A stretch of DNA of 64,000 bases from Acidobacteriaceae bacterium (GCA_003139095.1 PLHW01000073.1:14384-78383); one strand, 5' to 3'; shown: positions 51,917-61,292, counted from the first letter of the stretch. Notes: generated from the sequence alone by a model not told the origin. A program made the numbers and translations.

Positions 51917-52802
51917 TCTCGGCCTTCCGATCCAGACGCCTTTGCCGGCCCCCGAACGCCGCATGCAACTGCGGCCCGAGCGCGAGTTCGTGCGCTTCAC
52001 GCGGCTGCAACGCGCGCTGCATGCCTGCATGATCGTCAGCTTCATCAGCCTGGCGACGACGGGCATGACGCTCAAGTTTTCTTACACCGGATGGGCGGTC
52101 ATCGTCTCGCATATTTTCGGGGGATTCCAGACGGCGGGCTACATTCACCGCACCGCCGCGGTGCTGATGTTTGGCGTGTTCTCCACGCACGTCTACAGCC
52201 TGATTCAGCTGAAGAAGAAAGAGCGCAAATCGTGGCTCGCGCTGATCTTCGGGCCCGATTCCATGATGCTCAATCGCCAGGATCTCGTTCAGTTCATCGC
52301 TACCATGAAGTGGTTCATCGGGCGGGGTCCGCGGCCACAATACGGCCGCTGGACGTACTGGGAAAAATTCGATTATTTCGCCGTGTTCTGGGGCATCGCG
52401 GTCATCGGAACCACCGGCTTGACGTTATGGTTCCCGGTTTTCTTCACCAGGCTGCTGCCGGGATCGTTCATCAACATCGCCACCATCATTCACAGCGACG
52501 AGGCTCTACTGGCGACCGGCTTCATCTTCACGGTGCATTTTTTTAACACGCACCTGCGGCCGGAAAAGTTCCCGATGGACACCGTTGTTTTCACCGGCCA
52601 CATGCCGCTCGCCGAACTCAAGCGCGACAAGCCGCTCGAATACGAAGCCCTCGTCGCCAGCGGCCAACTTGACGAACACATGGAAGAGCCGCAACCGGAA
52701 ATCGTGGTACGCACGATTCGTGGTTTTGCCTGGGTGGCGCTCGGCATCGGTTTCAGCGTGGTGATCTGGATTATTTACGCCATGATTTTTGCGTATCGCT
52801 AA
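51906..52802 (+). CDS. Di-heme cytochrome b membrane subunit
   Basis: 298 residues from ATG 51906, overlapping the previous gene. Four or five membrane helices hold paired His residues: RLQRALHACMIVSFISLATTG, YIHRTAAVLMFGVFSTHVYS, and HSDEALLATGFIFTVHFFNTH, the pattern of quinone-reacting cytochrome b subunits (FdnI/HyaC type). It has no heme c. It probably exchanges electrons with menaquinone and passes them to the 19-heme protein. The same domain occurs fused to the multiheme protein encoded next, where the helices and spacing correspond (for example FTYAEKAEYWALVWGVFVM against WTYWEKFDYFAVFWGIAVI). Confidence 0.88.
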   Translation: MATDLGLPIQTPLPAPERRMQLRPEREFVRFTRLQRALHACMIVSFISLATTGMTLKFSYTGWAVIVSHIFGGFQTAGYIHRTAAVLMFGVFSTHVYSLIQLKKKERKSWLALIFGPDSMMLNRQDLVQFIATMKWFIGRGPRPQYGRWTYWEKFDYFAVFWGIAVIGTTGLTLWFPVFFTRLLPGSFINIATIIHSDEALLATGFIFTVHFFNTHLRPEKFPMDTVVFTGHMPLAELKRDKPLEYEALVASGQLDEHMEEPQPEIVVRTIRGFAWVALGIGFSVVIWIIYAMIFAYR

Positions 52803-52815
52803 AGGAGTCGTCACC

Positions 52816-54921
52816 ATGACGGCAGCAAGAAAACTCGGATTGCGCCTCGGCCTCACGATGGCCTTCACTCTGCTCTGGGCTTTGCCGGCCCTTGCCGGCG
52901 ACCAGGACTGCCTGGCCTGCCACGGCGATCCGGGAATGAAATCCGAGTCGGGCAAGAGTCTGCACGTCGATCCCGCCAAACACAAGTCCAGCGTCCACGG
53001 CGATCTCGGATGCACCACCTGCCACGAGGGAGTGAAGGAGTATCCGCATCCGAAGAACATGAAGATGCCGACTTGCGCGACGTGCCACTCCGACGAGACG
53101 GCGCAGGTTCCGCAAAGCGTGCACTCCATTCTAGGCAAAGCCGCCTGCGCCAGTTGCCACGGCAAAACGCACGAGGTGCAGCACGCCGATAAATTAGTTC
53201 CGCAGCAATGCGCGACCTGCCACGAAGACGCCGTACACGGCTACGAGCAGGGCGTTCACGCCATCGCCCGCAAAGATGGCGACAAGCAGGCGCCGACTTG
53301 CCTGGCGTGCCACGGCAGCCCGCACCAGATTCTCGCCGCCGACGATCCGAAGTCGCCTGTTCACCACAACAATATTCCCGCCACCTGCGGCACATGCCAC
53401 GGACAGAAATTCGTGATGGCGGGCGCCGGCCAGAGTACCCAGGAGTATTTGTCCTATCAGCAGAGCGTGCACGGGCGCGCCGTGGCCAACGGATCCACCA
53501 AGGCTGCCGTCTGCACCGACTGCCACGGCGTGCACAAAATCCTTCCCGCCAGCAACGATAAGTCCTCCATCTTCAAGTTCAACGTTCCCACCACCTGCGG
53601 CAAGTGCCATGAATCGATCAAGGCCGAGTTCATGCAGAGCATCCATGGACAGGCCATCGCGCGCGGCAATTCGCTGGCTCCCGTGTGCACCGACTGTCAC
53701 GGCATTCACTCCATTAAGTCGCACCTCGATCCGAACTCCCCGGTAAACGCGCAGAACCTCGCCCGGCTGACTTGCGCCCGCTGCCATGAAGGCGTACGGC
53801 TGTCGCAGGAAATCGGCGTCGCAGGCTCCCGCGCCTCGACTTATCTTGAGAGCTATCATGGCCTGGCGAACGAGCGCGGCTCGCAAATCGTCGCCAACTG
53901 CGCCAGTTGCCACGGTTCGCACTACATTTTGCCGTCGAGCGATCCGCGCTCCACCATCAACGCGGCCAACCTGGTGCGCACTTGCGGCCAGTGCCATCCC
54001 GGCGCCTCGGAAAAATTCACGCTCGGCAAGATCCACGTGGACGCGCCGCTCTCCGCCGACATCGGCAGCAAAGCGGTGCGCTGGATCCGCAGCTTTTACT
54101 TGCTGATGATCTTTGGCGTGATCGGCGGCATGTTGCTGCACAATCTCATCATCTGGCGGCGCAAAGCCATTCTCCGCCGCGACGCCTATCCGCGAATCGT
54201 CACCCGCATGAACGCCAACCAGCGGTGGCAGCACCTCACGCTGCTGCTCTCGTTCTTCACGCTGGTGATCACCGGCTTCGCGCTCAAGTATCCCGATTCT
54301 TTCCTCTCGCTGATCCCGGGCATGGGCGAGCGCGTGCGCCCAATCATCCATCGCATCGCCGGAGTCATCATGATCGGCGCGGGCGTTTACCATCTGGTTT
54401 ACGCGGCGCTCACTCGCGACGGCCGCAAACTGATCCTCGACCTGCTGCCGGAGCCGAAAGACGCTACCGACGTTGTGGGCGTTATGCGCTACTATCTCGG
54501 GCTCGGCGGTTCCAAGCCCGAATTCAAACGCTTCACCTACGCCGAAAAAGCCGAGTATTGGGCCCTGGTTTGGGGCGTATTCGTCATGGCCGCCACGGGC
54601 ATTGCCCTCTGGGGAAAGGTCGTGGTCGGCCATCTCTTCCCGCGCTGGTGGCTCGATGTCGCCACCGCCGTCCATTTCTATGAGGCGATTCTCGCTACGC
54701 TCGCCATTATCGTGTGGCACTTCTATCAGATTTTCCTCGACCCCGACGTGTACCCGATGAATTGGGCCTGGTGGGATGGCAAGGTTTCCGCGCACCACTA
54801 CAGCGAAGAGCATGGCCTCGACAGCGCGACCCTGCTCGCAGCCGAGTCGCATGCGGCCGGCAACGGCGATTCCGCGCCCGGCGCCGAAAACGAGACGTCC
54901 GAGAAGCCTACGCGTCATTGA
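52816..54921 (+). CDS. Fusion of a 13-heme cytochrome c and a cytochrome b domain
   Basis: 701 residues from ATG 52816 with AAGGAG upstream. A signal peptide (LGLTMAFTLLWALPALAGD) is followed by 13 CxxCH sites between about residues 32 and 400, in repeats such as YQQSVHGRAVANGSTKAAV-CTDCH-GVHKILP. From about residue 415 it continues into membrane helices with His pairs: NQRWQHLTLLLSFFTLVITG, HRIAGVIMIGAGVYHLVYA, and VHFYEAILATLAIIVWHFYQ. The membrane part is homologous to the separate cytochrome b just upstream, so this gene is the fused form of the same two-part device. It should take electrons from or give them to the quinone pool. Confidence 0.93.
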   Translation: MTAARKLGLRLGLTMAFTLLWALPALAGDQDCLACHGDPGMKSESGKSLHVDPAKHKSSVHGDLGCTTCHEGVKEYPHPKNMKMPTCATCHSDETAQVPQSVHSILGKAACASCHGKTHEVQHADKLVPQQCATCHEDAVHGYEQGVHAIARKDGDKQAPTCLACHGSPHQILAADDPKSPVHHNNIPATCGTCHGQKFVMAGAGQSTQEYLSYQQSVHGRAVANGSTKAAVCTDCHGVHKILPASNDKSSIFKFNVPTTCGKCHESIKAEFMQSIHGQAIARGNSLAPVCTDCHGIHSIKSHLDPNSPVNAQNLARLTCARCHEGVRLSQEIGVAGSRASTYLESYHGLANERGSQIVANCASCHGSHYILPSSDPRSTINAANLVRTCGQCHPGASEKFTLGKIHVDAPLSADIGSKAVRWIRSFYLLMIFGVIGGMLLHNLIIWRRKAILRRDAYPRIVTRMNANQRWQHLTLLLSFFTLVITGFALKYPDSFLSLIPGMGERVRPIIHRIAGVIMIGAGVYHLVYAALTRDGRKLILDLLPEPKDATDVVGVMRYYLGLGGSKPEFKRFTYAEKAEYWALVWGVFVMAATGIALWGKVVVGHLFPRWWLDVATAVHFYEAILATLAIIVWHFYQIFLDPDVYPMNWAWWDGKVSAHHYSEEHGLDSATLLAAESHAAGNGDSAPGAENETSEKPTRH

Positions 54922-55106
54922 GCGGAGAAAAAGTAAGACGGAATTAGGAAAGTGGGGAAGAATCAGGAAACTGCGGGAAGAATTACACTCTGTGTCTGAG
55001 ACATGAAATGCTGCAAGCCGAGAACTCCGGCGTCGCTGCCGGTGCAGGAATTTTCTGATATAAGCTTTTAGTTCCTCATAAATTGATCCGGAGGTTGAGT
55101 CCTACC

Positions 55107-56639
55107 ATGCCCGAAGATAGTTCGAGCGCTCCGCTGCCCGTCGCCGGCCTGGCCCGCATCGCCAATCTCATCCGTAATCCCATCTCCATCGTGGGACTCG
55201 CTCTCGCCGTCGTCGCCCTCGGCAACATACTGTTCTTGTTTTTCATCGACGTCACCTCGCCCCACCCCAGCCCTTATGTGGGCATTCTCGCCTACATGAT
55301 TGCCCCCGGCTTCCTGGTACTCGGGCTGGCGCTCGCCATCTTTGGCGCTTTCTACTATCGCCGCAAGCGCCTGGAGTCGGTCGGCGTTGCTCCCTACGTG
55401 CGTCTCGATTTTTCCGATCCTTCGCAGCGTGGGGCAGTTGCTTTCTTTCTCGCCTTCATGATCGTATTCGTCGGCATGAGCGTCGTTGGCAGTTACAAGG
55501 CCTACAACTTCACCGACTCGGTTGGTTTTTGCGGACAGCTTTGCCACTCGGTCATGAATCCCGAGTTCGTCGCCTACCAGCAGTCTCCCCATGCGCGTGT
55601 GGCCTGCGTCGATTGCCACGTCGGGGCCGGCGCCACCTGGTACGTCAAATCGAAACTTTCTGGCGCCCGTCAGGTTTTCAAGACGGCGCTCAACACGTTT
55701 CCGCGGCCCATTCCAACTCCCGTCCAAAACCTGCGCCCCGCTTCGGAAACGTGCGAGGCGTGTCACTGGCCCAAAAAGTTTTTCGGAGCCCAGCTAAAGG
55801 TTTTCAACCACTACAACAGCGATGAAAACAACACCCCCCTGCAAATCCGCCTCCTGATCAAGACCGGCGGCGGCGATCCCTCAGCGGGCGAACCCGAGGG
55901 GATTCACTGGCATGTGGACCCCGCCAACGAAGTCACTTACGTCGCCAGCGATGAGGAGCGCCAAGTGATCGCCTACGTGCGGGTCAAGAACGCACAAGGC
56001 GCCGTTACCGAGTATTACGCCAAAGACTCCAAGCTCACCAAAGACGAGATTGGCAAGGCCGTCAAACGCCGCATGGATTGTGTCGATTGCCACAACCGTC
56101 CCACCCACATTTACACGTCCCCAGAGGTCTCCGTGGATCGCTCCATCACTGCGCACCACCTCGATATCTCGCTGCCCTTCCTCAAGCAGCAAGCCGTGGC
56201 GGCGCTCACCGGCAAATACGAAAACACCGATGCTGCTATGCAGGGTATCGCCAAAACCATTGGCGATTTTTACGCCACCAAGTACCCTGACCTGAGCAAG
56301 ACCCGGCAGCCCGAGATTCACGGCGCCATTGATGAAGTCCAGAGCATTTACAAGCTGACCTTTTTTCCAGAAATGAAAGTGGACTGGCGGACGCATCCCA
56401 ACAATATCGGCCACTTGTACTTCAATGGCTGTTTCCGCTGCCATGACGACAACCACGTCAGTGCGGAGGGAAAAGTCATTCCCAAGGATTGCAACCTCTG
56501 CCACACCGTCCTGGTGGAGCAGGAGAAAACCGTGAACCTCGCCTCACTGCCCGGCGTCCAGTTCAAGCATCCAGTCGATCTCGGCGATATGACGGCTGTG
56601 ACCTGCACGGACTGCCACACGGGCGGGGTGAGCCCGTAG
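55107..56639 (+). CDS. NapC/NirT-type heptaheme cytochrome c
   Basis: 510 residues from ATG 55107; GGAGG lies 12 bp before. Three hydrophobic segments lie in the first 140 residues (IVGLALAVVALGNILFLFFI; MIAPGFLVLGLALAIFGAFYY; GAVAFFLAFMIVFVGMSVVG). The first heme site is FCGQLCHSVMNPEF, a CX3CH rather than CX2CH form, and like NrfH it has a Met three residues after the His. Six CxxCH sites follow (CVDCH, CEACH, CVDCH, CFRCH, CNLCH, CTDCH). It may oxidise menaquinol. It lies 185 bp behind the fusion gene, with an own possible promoter. Confidence 0.9.
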   Translation: MPEDSSSAPLPVAGLARIANLIRNPISIVGLALAVVALGNILFLFFIDVTSPHPSPYVGILAYMIAPGFLVLGLALAIFGAFYYRRKRLESVGVAPYVRLDFSDPSQRGAVAFFLAFMIVFVGMSVVGSYKAYNFTDSVGFCGQLCHSVMNPEFVAYQQSPHARVACVDCHVGAGATWYVKSKLSGARQVFKTALNTFPRPIPTPVQNLRPASETCEACHWPKKFFGAQLKVFNHYNSDENNTPLQIRLLIKTGGGDPSAGEPEGIHWHVDPANEVTYVASDEERQVIAYVRVKNAQGAVTEYYAKDSKLTKDEIGKAVKRRMDCVDCHNRPTHIYTSPEVSVDRSITAHHLDISLPFLKQQAVAALTGKYENTDAAMQGIAKTIGDFYATKYPDLSKTRQPEIHGAIDEVQSIYKLTFFPEMKVDWRTHPNNIGHLYFNGCFRCHDDNHVSAEGKVIPKDCNLCHTVLVEQEKTVNLASLPGVQFKHPVDLGDMTAVTCTDCHTGGVSP

Positions 56640-56644
56640 GGAAA

Positions 56645-56736
56645 GGTCAAGGTGTGAAGGTTTCAAGGCTTCAAAGCGAAATCCCATCAAGATTTCATGA
56701 AACCTTGCAACCTTGAAACCTCACGCCCCTCCGGCG
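56645..56736. repeat. Inverted AAGGTTTCAAGG repeat tract
   Basis: GTGTGAAGGTTTCAAGGCTTC on the left and CTTGCAACCTTGAAACCTC on the right are inverted copies (core AGGTTTCAAGG/CCTTGAAACCT) between two convergent genes, with CATCAAGATTTCATG between. It may act as a bidirectional terminator. Confidence 0.6.
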
Positions 56737-56756
56737 AAGGCGCTAAAGAGAAAATC

Positions 56757-57902
56757 TCAGAAGTTGGCGGGCAAGCCGTCGCCATCGGCGCGCGTGATGT
56801 GAAACAACGGCTGGTTTGTTTCCAGCGGCTGTAACATTTCCGACAATTTCCTGGACGCGGCGAAGACGAAGGTCGAAGGGCCTTTCAAAAATCCTGCCTG
56901 CTCGAAAGCGCCGCGCCAGGCTTGATGGTTTTGATTCGACACAATCAGATCGACTCCATCTTTTTCCAGCGCACGAACCGCTGCGCGCACGACTGACAAC
57001 ATGTTCTTCGGCGAGGCCCAGCAATCCACAACGGAGCCAACCCGCATCTCCCCGAATTTCGCATCTTTGCGCCGGATTCCGACAACGGTCCACCCGATTG
57101 CCGCGCCCTCGTGGCTCACGCGCAAACGGCGCGTAGTCGCGGTGTGCTCGGGGTAAAGAATCCGTAACGTGTTCGCGTCTCTCACTGCGGCGAAGCTGAC
57201 GGTCTCTTTCGCCTGCGTCCAGAGTTCATCGGCCCAATCGGAGAAGGTGGCGATTTCGTCGACGGCGAAATCCGGCCCCGCGTTCGGTCGTCCGGCTCGC
57301 ACGCTGGCGGCTGCTTGCGCCGACCTGATCGCGATCCATCCCAATCCAGTCGCGGCTGCGATATCCATCAGCATTCGGCGCCCACGCGCCTTGCGCAGAG
57401 CATGCATCTCGCGCAAAAACTTTGCCGGATGCATGACGCGGAAATAGAAGGGAATTGCGCTCAGGGTGAATCCGAGGGCCTTGAGCATTTTGGCGATGGG
57501 CGTGTCCGCTCCGCCCATGCCGAGCGCGTAGAGAAGAGGCTGCCGGGCCAGTGCGTCGCGCGCCAGCAGCACCCCCACGCTCGCGTATTTCCGGTCGACG
57601 ATGCCTTCGGAAAGCGGGTGATGATAGCAGGCAATTCGCTCGAGGCCCTTGCCGCGAATGAAAATCATCTGCTGCGTCAACGCGTAAGTTCCGCGCACCG
57701 ATGGCTTCTCGCCCGGCGAGGCGTCGACGGCCACGTAGAACTCGTTCCAGACAGGGCTGTTGCCGACGGGCGGAAGCCAGCGCGGGACGGCGCTTTGCGA
57801 GAAAACGAGATTTGGATCGCCCGAAGATTTCTGCAACCGGCGATTGAAATCCTGCACCGCCGATTCGTGTTCCGGGCGATATGGCTGGATAACGATAGCC
57901 AA
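56757..57902 (-). CDS. GNAT-type acyltransferase, two domains
   Basis: 381 residues. The N-terminal part starts VIQPYRPEHESAVQDFNRRLQKS, a pattern common in GNAT-fold proteins of polysaccharide clusters, with GTYALTQQMIFIRGKGLER and SEGIVDRKYASVGVLLARDAL. The C-terminal part has LRVSHEGAAIGWTVVGIRRK and KNMLSVVRAAVRALEKDGVDLIVSNQNHQAWRGAFEQAGF, a second GNAT-like half. The acceptor is not known. It starts 2 bp after the acyl carrier protein stop, so it may transfer an acyl group carried by that protein. Confidence 0.68.
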   Translation of the reverse strand: MAIVIQPYRPEHESAVQDFNRRLQKSSGDPNLVFSQSAVPRWLPPVGNSPVWNEFYVAVDASPGEKPSVRGTYALTQQMIFIRGKGLERIACYHHPLSEGIVDRKYASVGVLLARDALARQPLLYALGMGGADTPIAKMLKALGFTLSAIPFYFRVMHPAKFLREMHALRKARGRRMLMDIAAATGLGWIAIRSAQAAASVRAGRPNAGPDFAVDEIATFSDWADELWTQAKETVSFAAVRDANTLRILYPEHTATTRRLRVSHEGAAIGWTVVGIRRKDAKFGEMRVGSVVDCWASPKNMLSVVRAAVRALEKDGVDLIVSNQNHQAWRGAFEQAGFLKGPSTFVFAASRKLSEMLQPLETNQPLFHITRADGDGLPANF

Positions 57903-57904
57903 AA

Positions 57905-58171
57905 CTATCTCGGAGAGGTTTGAAGTTTGGTTTGAATCAGCGCCGCAGTCGTGCCCAGCGTTTTCATCTGGTCGATCTCTTCGGGAGAAAGTTGCAAGCC
58001 GAATCGTTCCTCCAGCGCGAGGACCAGGTTCAAATGTTGCACCGAGTCCCAGGTGTCGACGGTGTCGGGAGAGGAATCAGCAGTGAGCTTCGCCACGGCG
58101 ACTCCGAAGATGTCGCTGGCAATGCCTTGCACTTCATCGAACGTGCTCAAATCGCTTCCCTCGTTTGCCAT
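57905..58171 (-). CDS. Acyl carrier protein
   Basis: 88 residues from ATG 58171 (a TTG 6 bp upstream is possible). The phosphopantetheine site is DTWDSVQHLNLVLALEERFG with Ser near residue 47, and SPEEIDQMKTLGTTAALIQTKL completes the four-helix fold. It is a stand-alone carrier, different from the fatty-acid ACP context. Flanked by an FkbH-type protein and an acyltransferase, it most likely receives the glyceryl or another group loaded by the FkbH protein. Confidence 0.9.
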   Translation of the reverse strand: MANEGSDLSTFDEVQGIASDIFGVAVAKLTADSSPDTVDTWDSVQHLNLVLALEERFGLQLSPEEIDQMKTLGTTAALIQTKLQTSPR

Positions 58172-58186
58172 CGGCAAAAAATCTCG

Positions 58187-58240
58187 AACCGCAGAGTGCG
58201 CTGAGGACGCAGAGAACTGGTCAATGTTTCTCTGCGAACT
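58187..58240. repeat. CGCAGAGGACGCAGAG-type repeat between fkbH-like and ACP genes
   Basis: ACCGCAGAGTGCGCTGAGGA and CGCAGAGAACTGG carry the GCAGAG unit; TTTCTCTGCGAAC is its inverse. The unit resembles intergenic repeats seen in related genomes. Confidence 0.55.
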
Positions 58241-58257
58241 TAATGCTCACTCCGCGT

Positions 58258-60153
58258 TTACCGCGTGGTCGCCGTTTCTGTCACGTTCAGCTTAATCCAC
58301 TCCGGGCTTGCCAGCTTTGAGGATTTCAAGTCGAGCACCCACAGAGTACCGCTGTCGTTGGTCTCGCCGGGCGCAAATCCGTGCTCGCGATAAAAATCGC
58401 GCGCCGGCGCATTCTTTTTCGTGGGCAGGAACCACCCGATGAGACGCTGACAGCCGCGCTCCGCGGCGCTTTTGGCGATGTGCGCGAGCAGCGCCGTCTC
58501 CACTGTCCGTCCGATTACGCGGCAGCTCAAGAGGAACGTATCGACCTCACACTGCTGGCCGTTGTCGTGCGTGATCGCGACGCCCACCAGTCCGTGGTCG
58601 CCAAAACGGTCGCGCACTTTGATGGAGAAGATGTGCCAGTCCGCGCGTTTGGCCATCTCCGCAATTTGGGCTTCACTGTAACGCCGCGTCGTCACGTTGA
58701 ACTGATTGGTCTTCTGCGTAAGTTGCGCGACGCGCGCCAGCGTCAAATCGCTGACTGGGTCGAGATCCGCTTCCTGCTCCAGATAGCGGAAAAAATCTTC
58801 CTTCGATTGGAATTTTTGTTCGGCCGTGGCGCGCTGGCGCTGCTCGGCGTACATGGCGGTGCGCTGCTGATCCTCCGCCGACAACGCGAGGCGCTCGAAG
58901 GCCGCGCAATCGCGCACGGCCGTGGCGTATTCCAGCGGATTCGCGGAAATTTCGATGACGGTGATTTCCGGCAGCGCGGCGCGAACCTGCTCGCGCTCGA
59001 ACGGATTGTCGTCGAGAAAGGCGAGCGCATCGATTCCAATGTTCAACTCTTGTGCAATCTCGCGCAGGTTCTGCGACTTGTCGCTCCAGTTGATCCGCAT
59101 TGCCGCAAAATCTTTCGCCCGCACGAGCATTCCGGGATGCGTTTCGAGCGCTTCCATCGCGTCGTCAAGGTTGTTTTTGCTGCAAATCCCCAGCAGTATT
59201 CCCCTGCGTGCCAGGTCGAGCATCGCGCGCTGAAGGGCCTGGAACGCGGCTCCGGGATATTCCGCGCCGACTTTGATCCCCGCCATGCCGTCTTCGCCGA
59301 TGATGCCGCCCCAGAGCGTGTTGTCGAGATCGACGACCAGGCATTTGGCGGTGCGGCCGGTAAGCGGCACGATAAAACGCATCCACTCGCGCGCCATGTG
59401 GAGCAGATGATCGGCTGCGATGGGCAGACGCGCCATCAGCCATTTACGCTCGTCATGCCAGTGCGCGCTGCCGTAGCGCGCGACCAGCGCGTCGTAGTCG
59501 AGCACGTATACGCCGCGCACTTCGGAGGCAATGCGGCGCAGTTCGCGGTTGATCTGGCGGGTGAGGCCGGATTGTCCCGTTTCGCTCTGGCTGTCGAGCA
59601 CGCCAAAGCTCGGATGCATGGGGCGTTCGAGCGAATGCAGGATGAGCGCGGCCTGGCTGTGCGCGCGGAATGAATTCACCCACTGCTCATAGTTGTGCAC
59701 GACGCGCTCCGCGGCCTGTTGCGCGGATTCGGGCGTCATGTCGGAAAATCCGCGGGCAAGATCGGGCGCTACATCCTCGCTGCGAACCGCGAGTGCGACC
59801 GCGTTCGGCGCGAAGCGGTAGAGAGAACTGTCGGCGTCGACGATCTCCTGCACGTAAGTGTTGAAGTCGCCGAGATGAATTGCGAGATCGATTCCGCAGG
59901 CGAAAGCTTCGGCGCGCAGCAGCGGCAGAATGGGCTCGACCGTGAACGAACGCAGAATGGCGAGCTTGAATTTCGAGAGCGGAAGTTTTTCGCGCAGTTG
60001 GTCGAGGCGTGAGCTGACAAAACTGGCCGTCGCCGAACTGGCCTCGCGCCGCCAGAGTTCGCGCAGTGCGCTGGCCGCGCGATCGAAGTTGCCATCGGCG
60101 ATGTGCTGGTCGATTTCTGCGCGCCGATTGGCTGGATTGTGGTCTGCCGACAT
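58258..60153 (-). CDS. FkbH-type HAD-IIIC phosphatase/transferase
   Basis: 631 residues. The HAD-IIIC centre is CLVVDLDNTLWGGIIGEDGM near residue 275, with ICSKNN and AFLDDNPFERE as motifs II/III. A GNAT-like domain closes the protein (FNVTTRRYSEAQIAEMA, DTFLLSCRVIGRTVETALLAHIA, REHGFAP). The N-terminal about 260 residues are a SGNH-like domain (LAILRSFTVEPILPLLRAEA). FkbH proteins take 1,3-bisphosphoglycerate and load a glyceryl group on an acyl carrier protein, as in glycerate-derived polyketide starters, and related proteins occur in surface-glycan clusters. The ACP gene follows directly. Confidence 0.9.
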   Translation of the reverse strand: MSADHNPANRRAEIDQHIADGNFDRAASALRELWRREASSATASFVSSRLDQLREKLPLSKFKLAILRSFTVEPILPLLRAEAFACGIDLAIHLGDFNTYVQEIVDADSSLYRFAPNAVALAVRSEDVAPDLARGFSDMTPESAQQAAERVVHNYEQWVNSFRAHSQAALILHSLERPMHPSFGVLDSQSETGQSGLTRQINRELRRIASEVRGVYVLDYDALVARYGSAHWHDERKWLMARLPIAADHLLHMAREWMRFIVPLTGRTAKCLVVDLDNTLWGGIIGEDGMAGIKVGAEYPGAAFQALQRAMLDLARRGILLGICSKNNLDDAMEALETHPGMLVRAKDFAAMRINWSDKSQNLREIAQELNIGIDALAFLDDNPFEREQVRAALPEITVIEISANPLEYATAVRDCAAFERLALSAEDQQRTAMYAEQRQRATAEQKFQSKEDFFRYLEQEADLDPVSDLTLARVAQLTQKTNQFNVTTRRYSEAQIAEMAKRADWHIFSIKVRDRFGDHGLVGVAITHDNGQQCEVDTFLLSCRVIGRTVETALLAHIAKSAAERGCQRLIGWFLPTKKNAPARDFYREHGFAPGETNDSGTLWVLDLKSSKLASPEWIKLNVTETATTR

Positions 60154-60203
60154 TGTTTCAGCGTCTATTGTGAACCCACCTTAACGTCGCCAAAAACGCG
60201 ACG

Positions 60204-61292
60204 CTAGGATGGGGCGCCCCCACTCTTGTGGATGCTTTTGCTCTTGTTGATTCCCATGCGTCCTGTGTTTGCCATGCGGGCCAATGGCGTTTCTGACTTC
60301 AACCAGAATTTGAGATCGAAGTACAGCGGGTAGAGAAAACTCATCAGGCGCACGGCCAGCGACGGCCGCAACTCGTCCGGCGGTGTGGTCAGCGCATATC
60401 CGGTCGCTCGCAGCAGGTCGGCCTGGATGCTCTCGATGTCGCGCACCTCGCCGGCCGTGAAGTTCGTCTTCCAGCGCCCAATTGTCTGCGCCTCAGCCTC
60501 CTTGCCATCGCCGCGAAACGAAGAATTTGGATCGTGCACCGAACCGAGCGCCACTTGCTGGATGTGATCATAGTCCAAGTCCTGCTCGATGAACTGGCCG
60601 ATCTGGGCCAGCGTTTCGCGCGGATTGCGTACCACATCCTCGTAGTGAACTTCCATGTAGTCGCCGCCCATCGCACGACCGTAGCGGCGGCCTTTGCCGA
60701 CAATCCAGCGCCAGAAAATGGCCGGCACAATGCAGGCGCGGCTGCGGTCCCAGCGGAAAGGACGGATCCATCCGATGCGGTGCAGGGACGCGGTGACGTC
60801 GCGCCCGTCGCGGATGATATGAATGATGAGCGCGTCGGGCACCAGGCGCTTGATCAGCGGCAGATTGAGCAGGTGCAGCGGAGTGCATTCGGCCCAGCGC
60901 GGCACGCCCTGTCGGCGCGCCATGGCCTCCATCACGATGCGCAAGAAGTCGCCGGCATTGCGGCAATCGTTCATGACGCGCTCGTCGACGTCTTCGCGCT
61001 TGAGCCCAGTGCGCTCGAAAAGATTGCTCTTGTAGTAGGTATCGAGCAACTTGCGGCGGTTGGCGCGCCGCGCGAGATTGCCAAAGCGCACGCCGAGCAG
61101 GTTGAACGTGTTGCTCTCGGCGAAATAGACGGCGAAGCCTCCGCCGGAAAGAAGCGTGTGATAGAGAAACTTCGTCCCCGAGCGTCCGCAGCCTAAGACG
61201 AACACGGGCGCCAGCGAGCGCGGAGTGGAGGGGGGCGCTCCAGGCGACGCAGCGCGCGCCTGCACGTCCGGCGTCTTGGTCGCGGTGTTCAT
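60204..61292 (-). CDS. Sulfotransferase family protein (second of a tandem pair)
   Basis: 362 residues from ATG 61292, overlapping the stop of the previous gene (ATGA). PAPS-binding motifs: FVLGCGRSGTKFLYHTLLSG near residue 35 (5'-phosphosulfate loop) and IIHIIRDGRDVTASLHRIG near 150 (3'-phosphate site). Other conserved parts are MEVHYEDVVRNPRETLAQIG and IGRWKTNF. It should transfer sulfate from PAPS to a carbohydrate or lipid hydroxyl group. It is a paralogue of the next gene upstream, about 35-40% identical by eye over the motif regions. Confidence 0.88.
   Translation of the reverse strand: MNTATKTPDVQARAASPGAPPSTPRSLAPVFVLGCGRSGTKFLYHTLLSGGGFAVYFAESNTFNLLGVRFGNLARRANRRKLLDTYYKSNLFERTGLKREDVDERVMNDCRNAGDFLRIVMEAMARRQGVPRWAECTPLHLLNLPLIKRLVPDALIIHIIRDGRDVTASLHRIGWIRPFRWDRSRACIVPAIFWRWIVGKGRRYGRAMGGDYMEVHYEDVVRNPRETLAQIGQFIEQDLDYDHIQQVALGSVHDPNSSFRGDGKEAEAQTIGRWKTNFTAGEVRDIESIQADLLRATGYALTTPPDELRPSLAVRLMSFLYPLYFDLKFWLKSETPLARMANTGRMGINKSKSIHKSGGAPS

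Noticed and set aside
53194-54918. 574-codon frame antisense to the 13-heme fusion gene
   Set aside because: Mirrors the codon pattern of the cytochrome gene, no recognisable motif; the plus strand has a signal peptide and 13 heme motifs.
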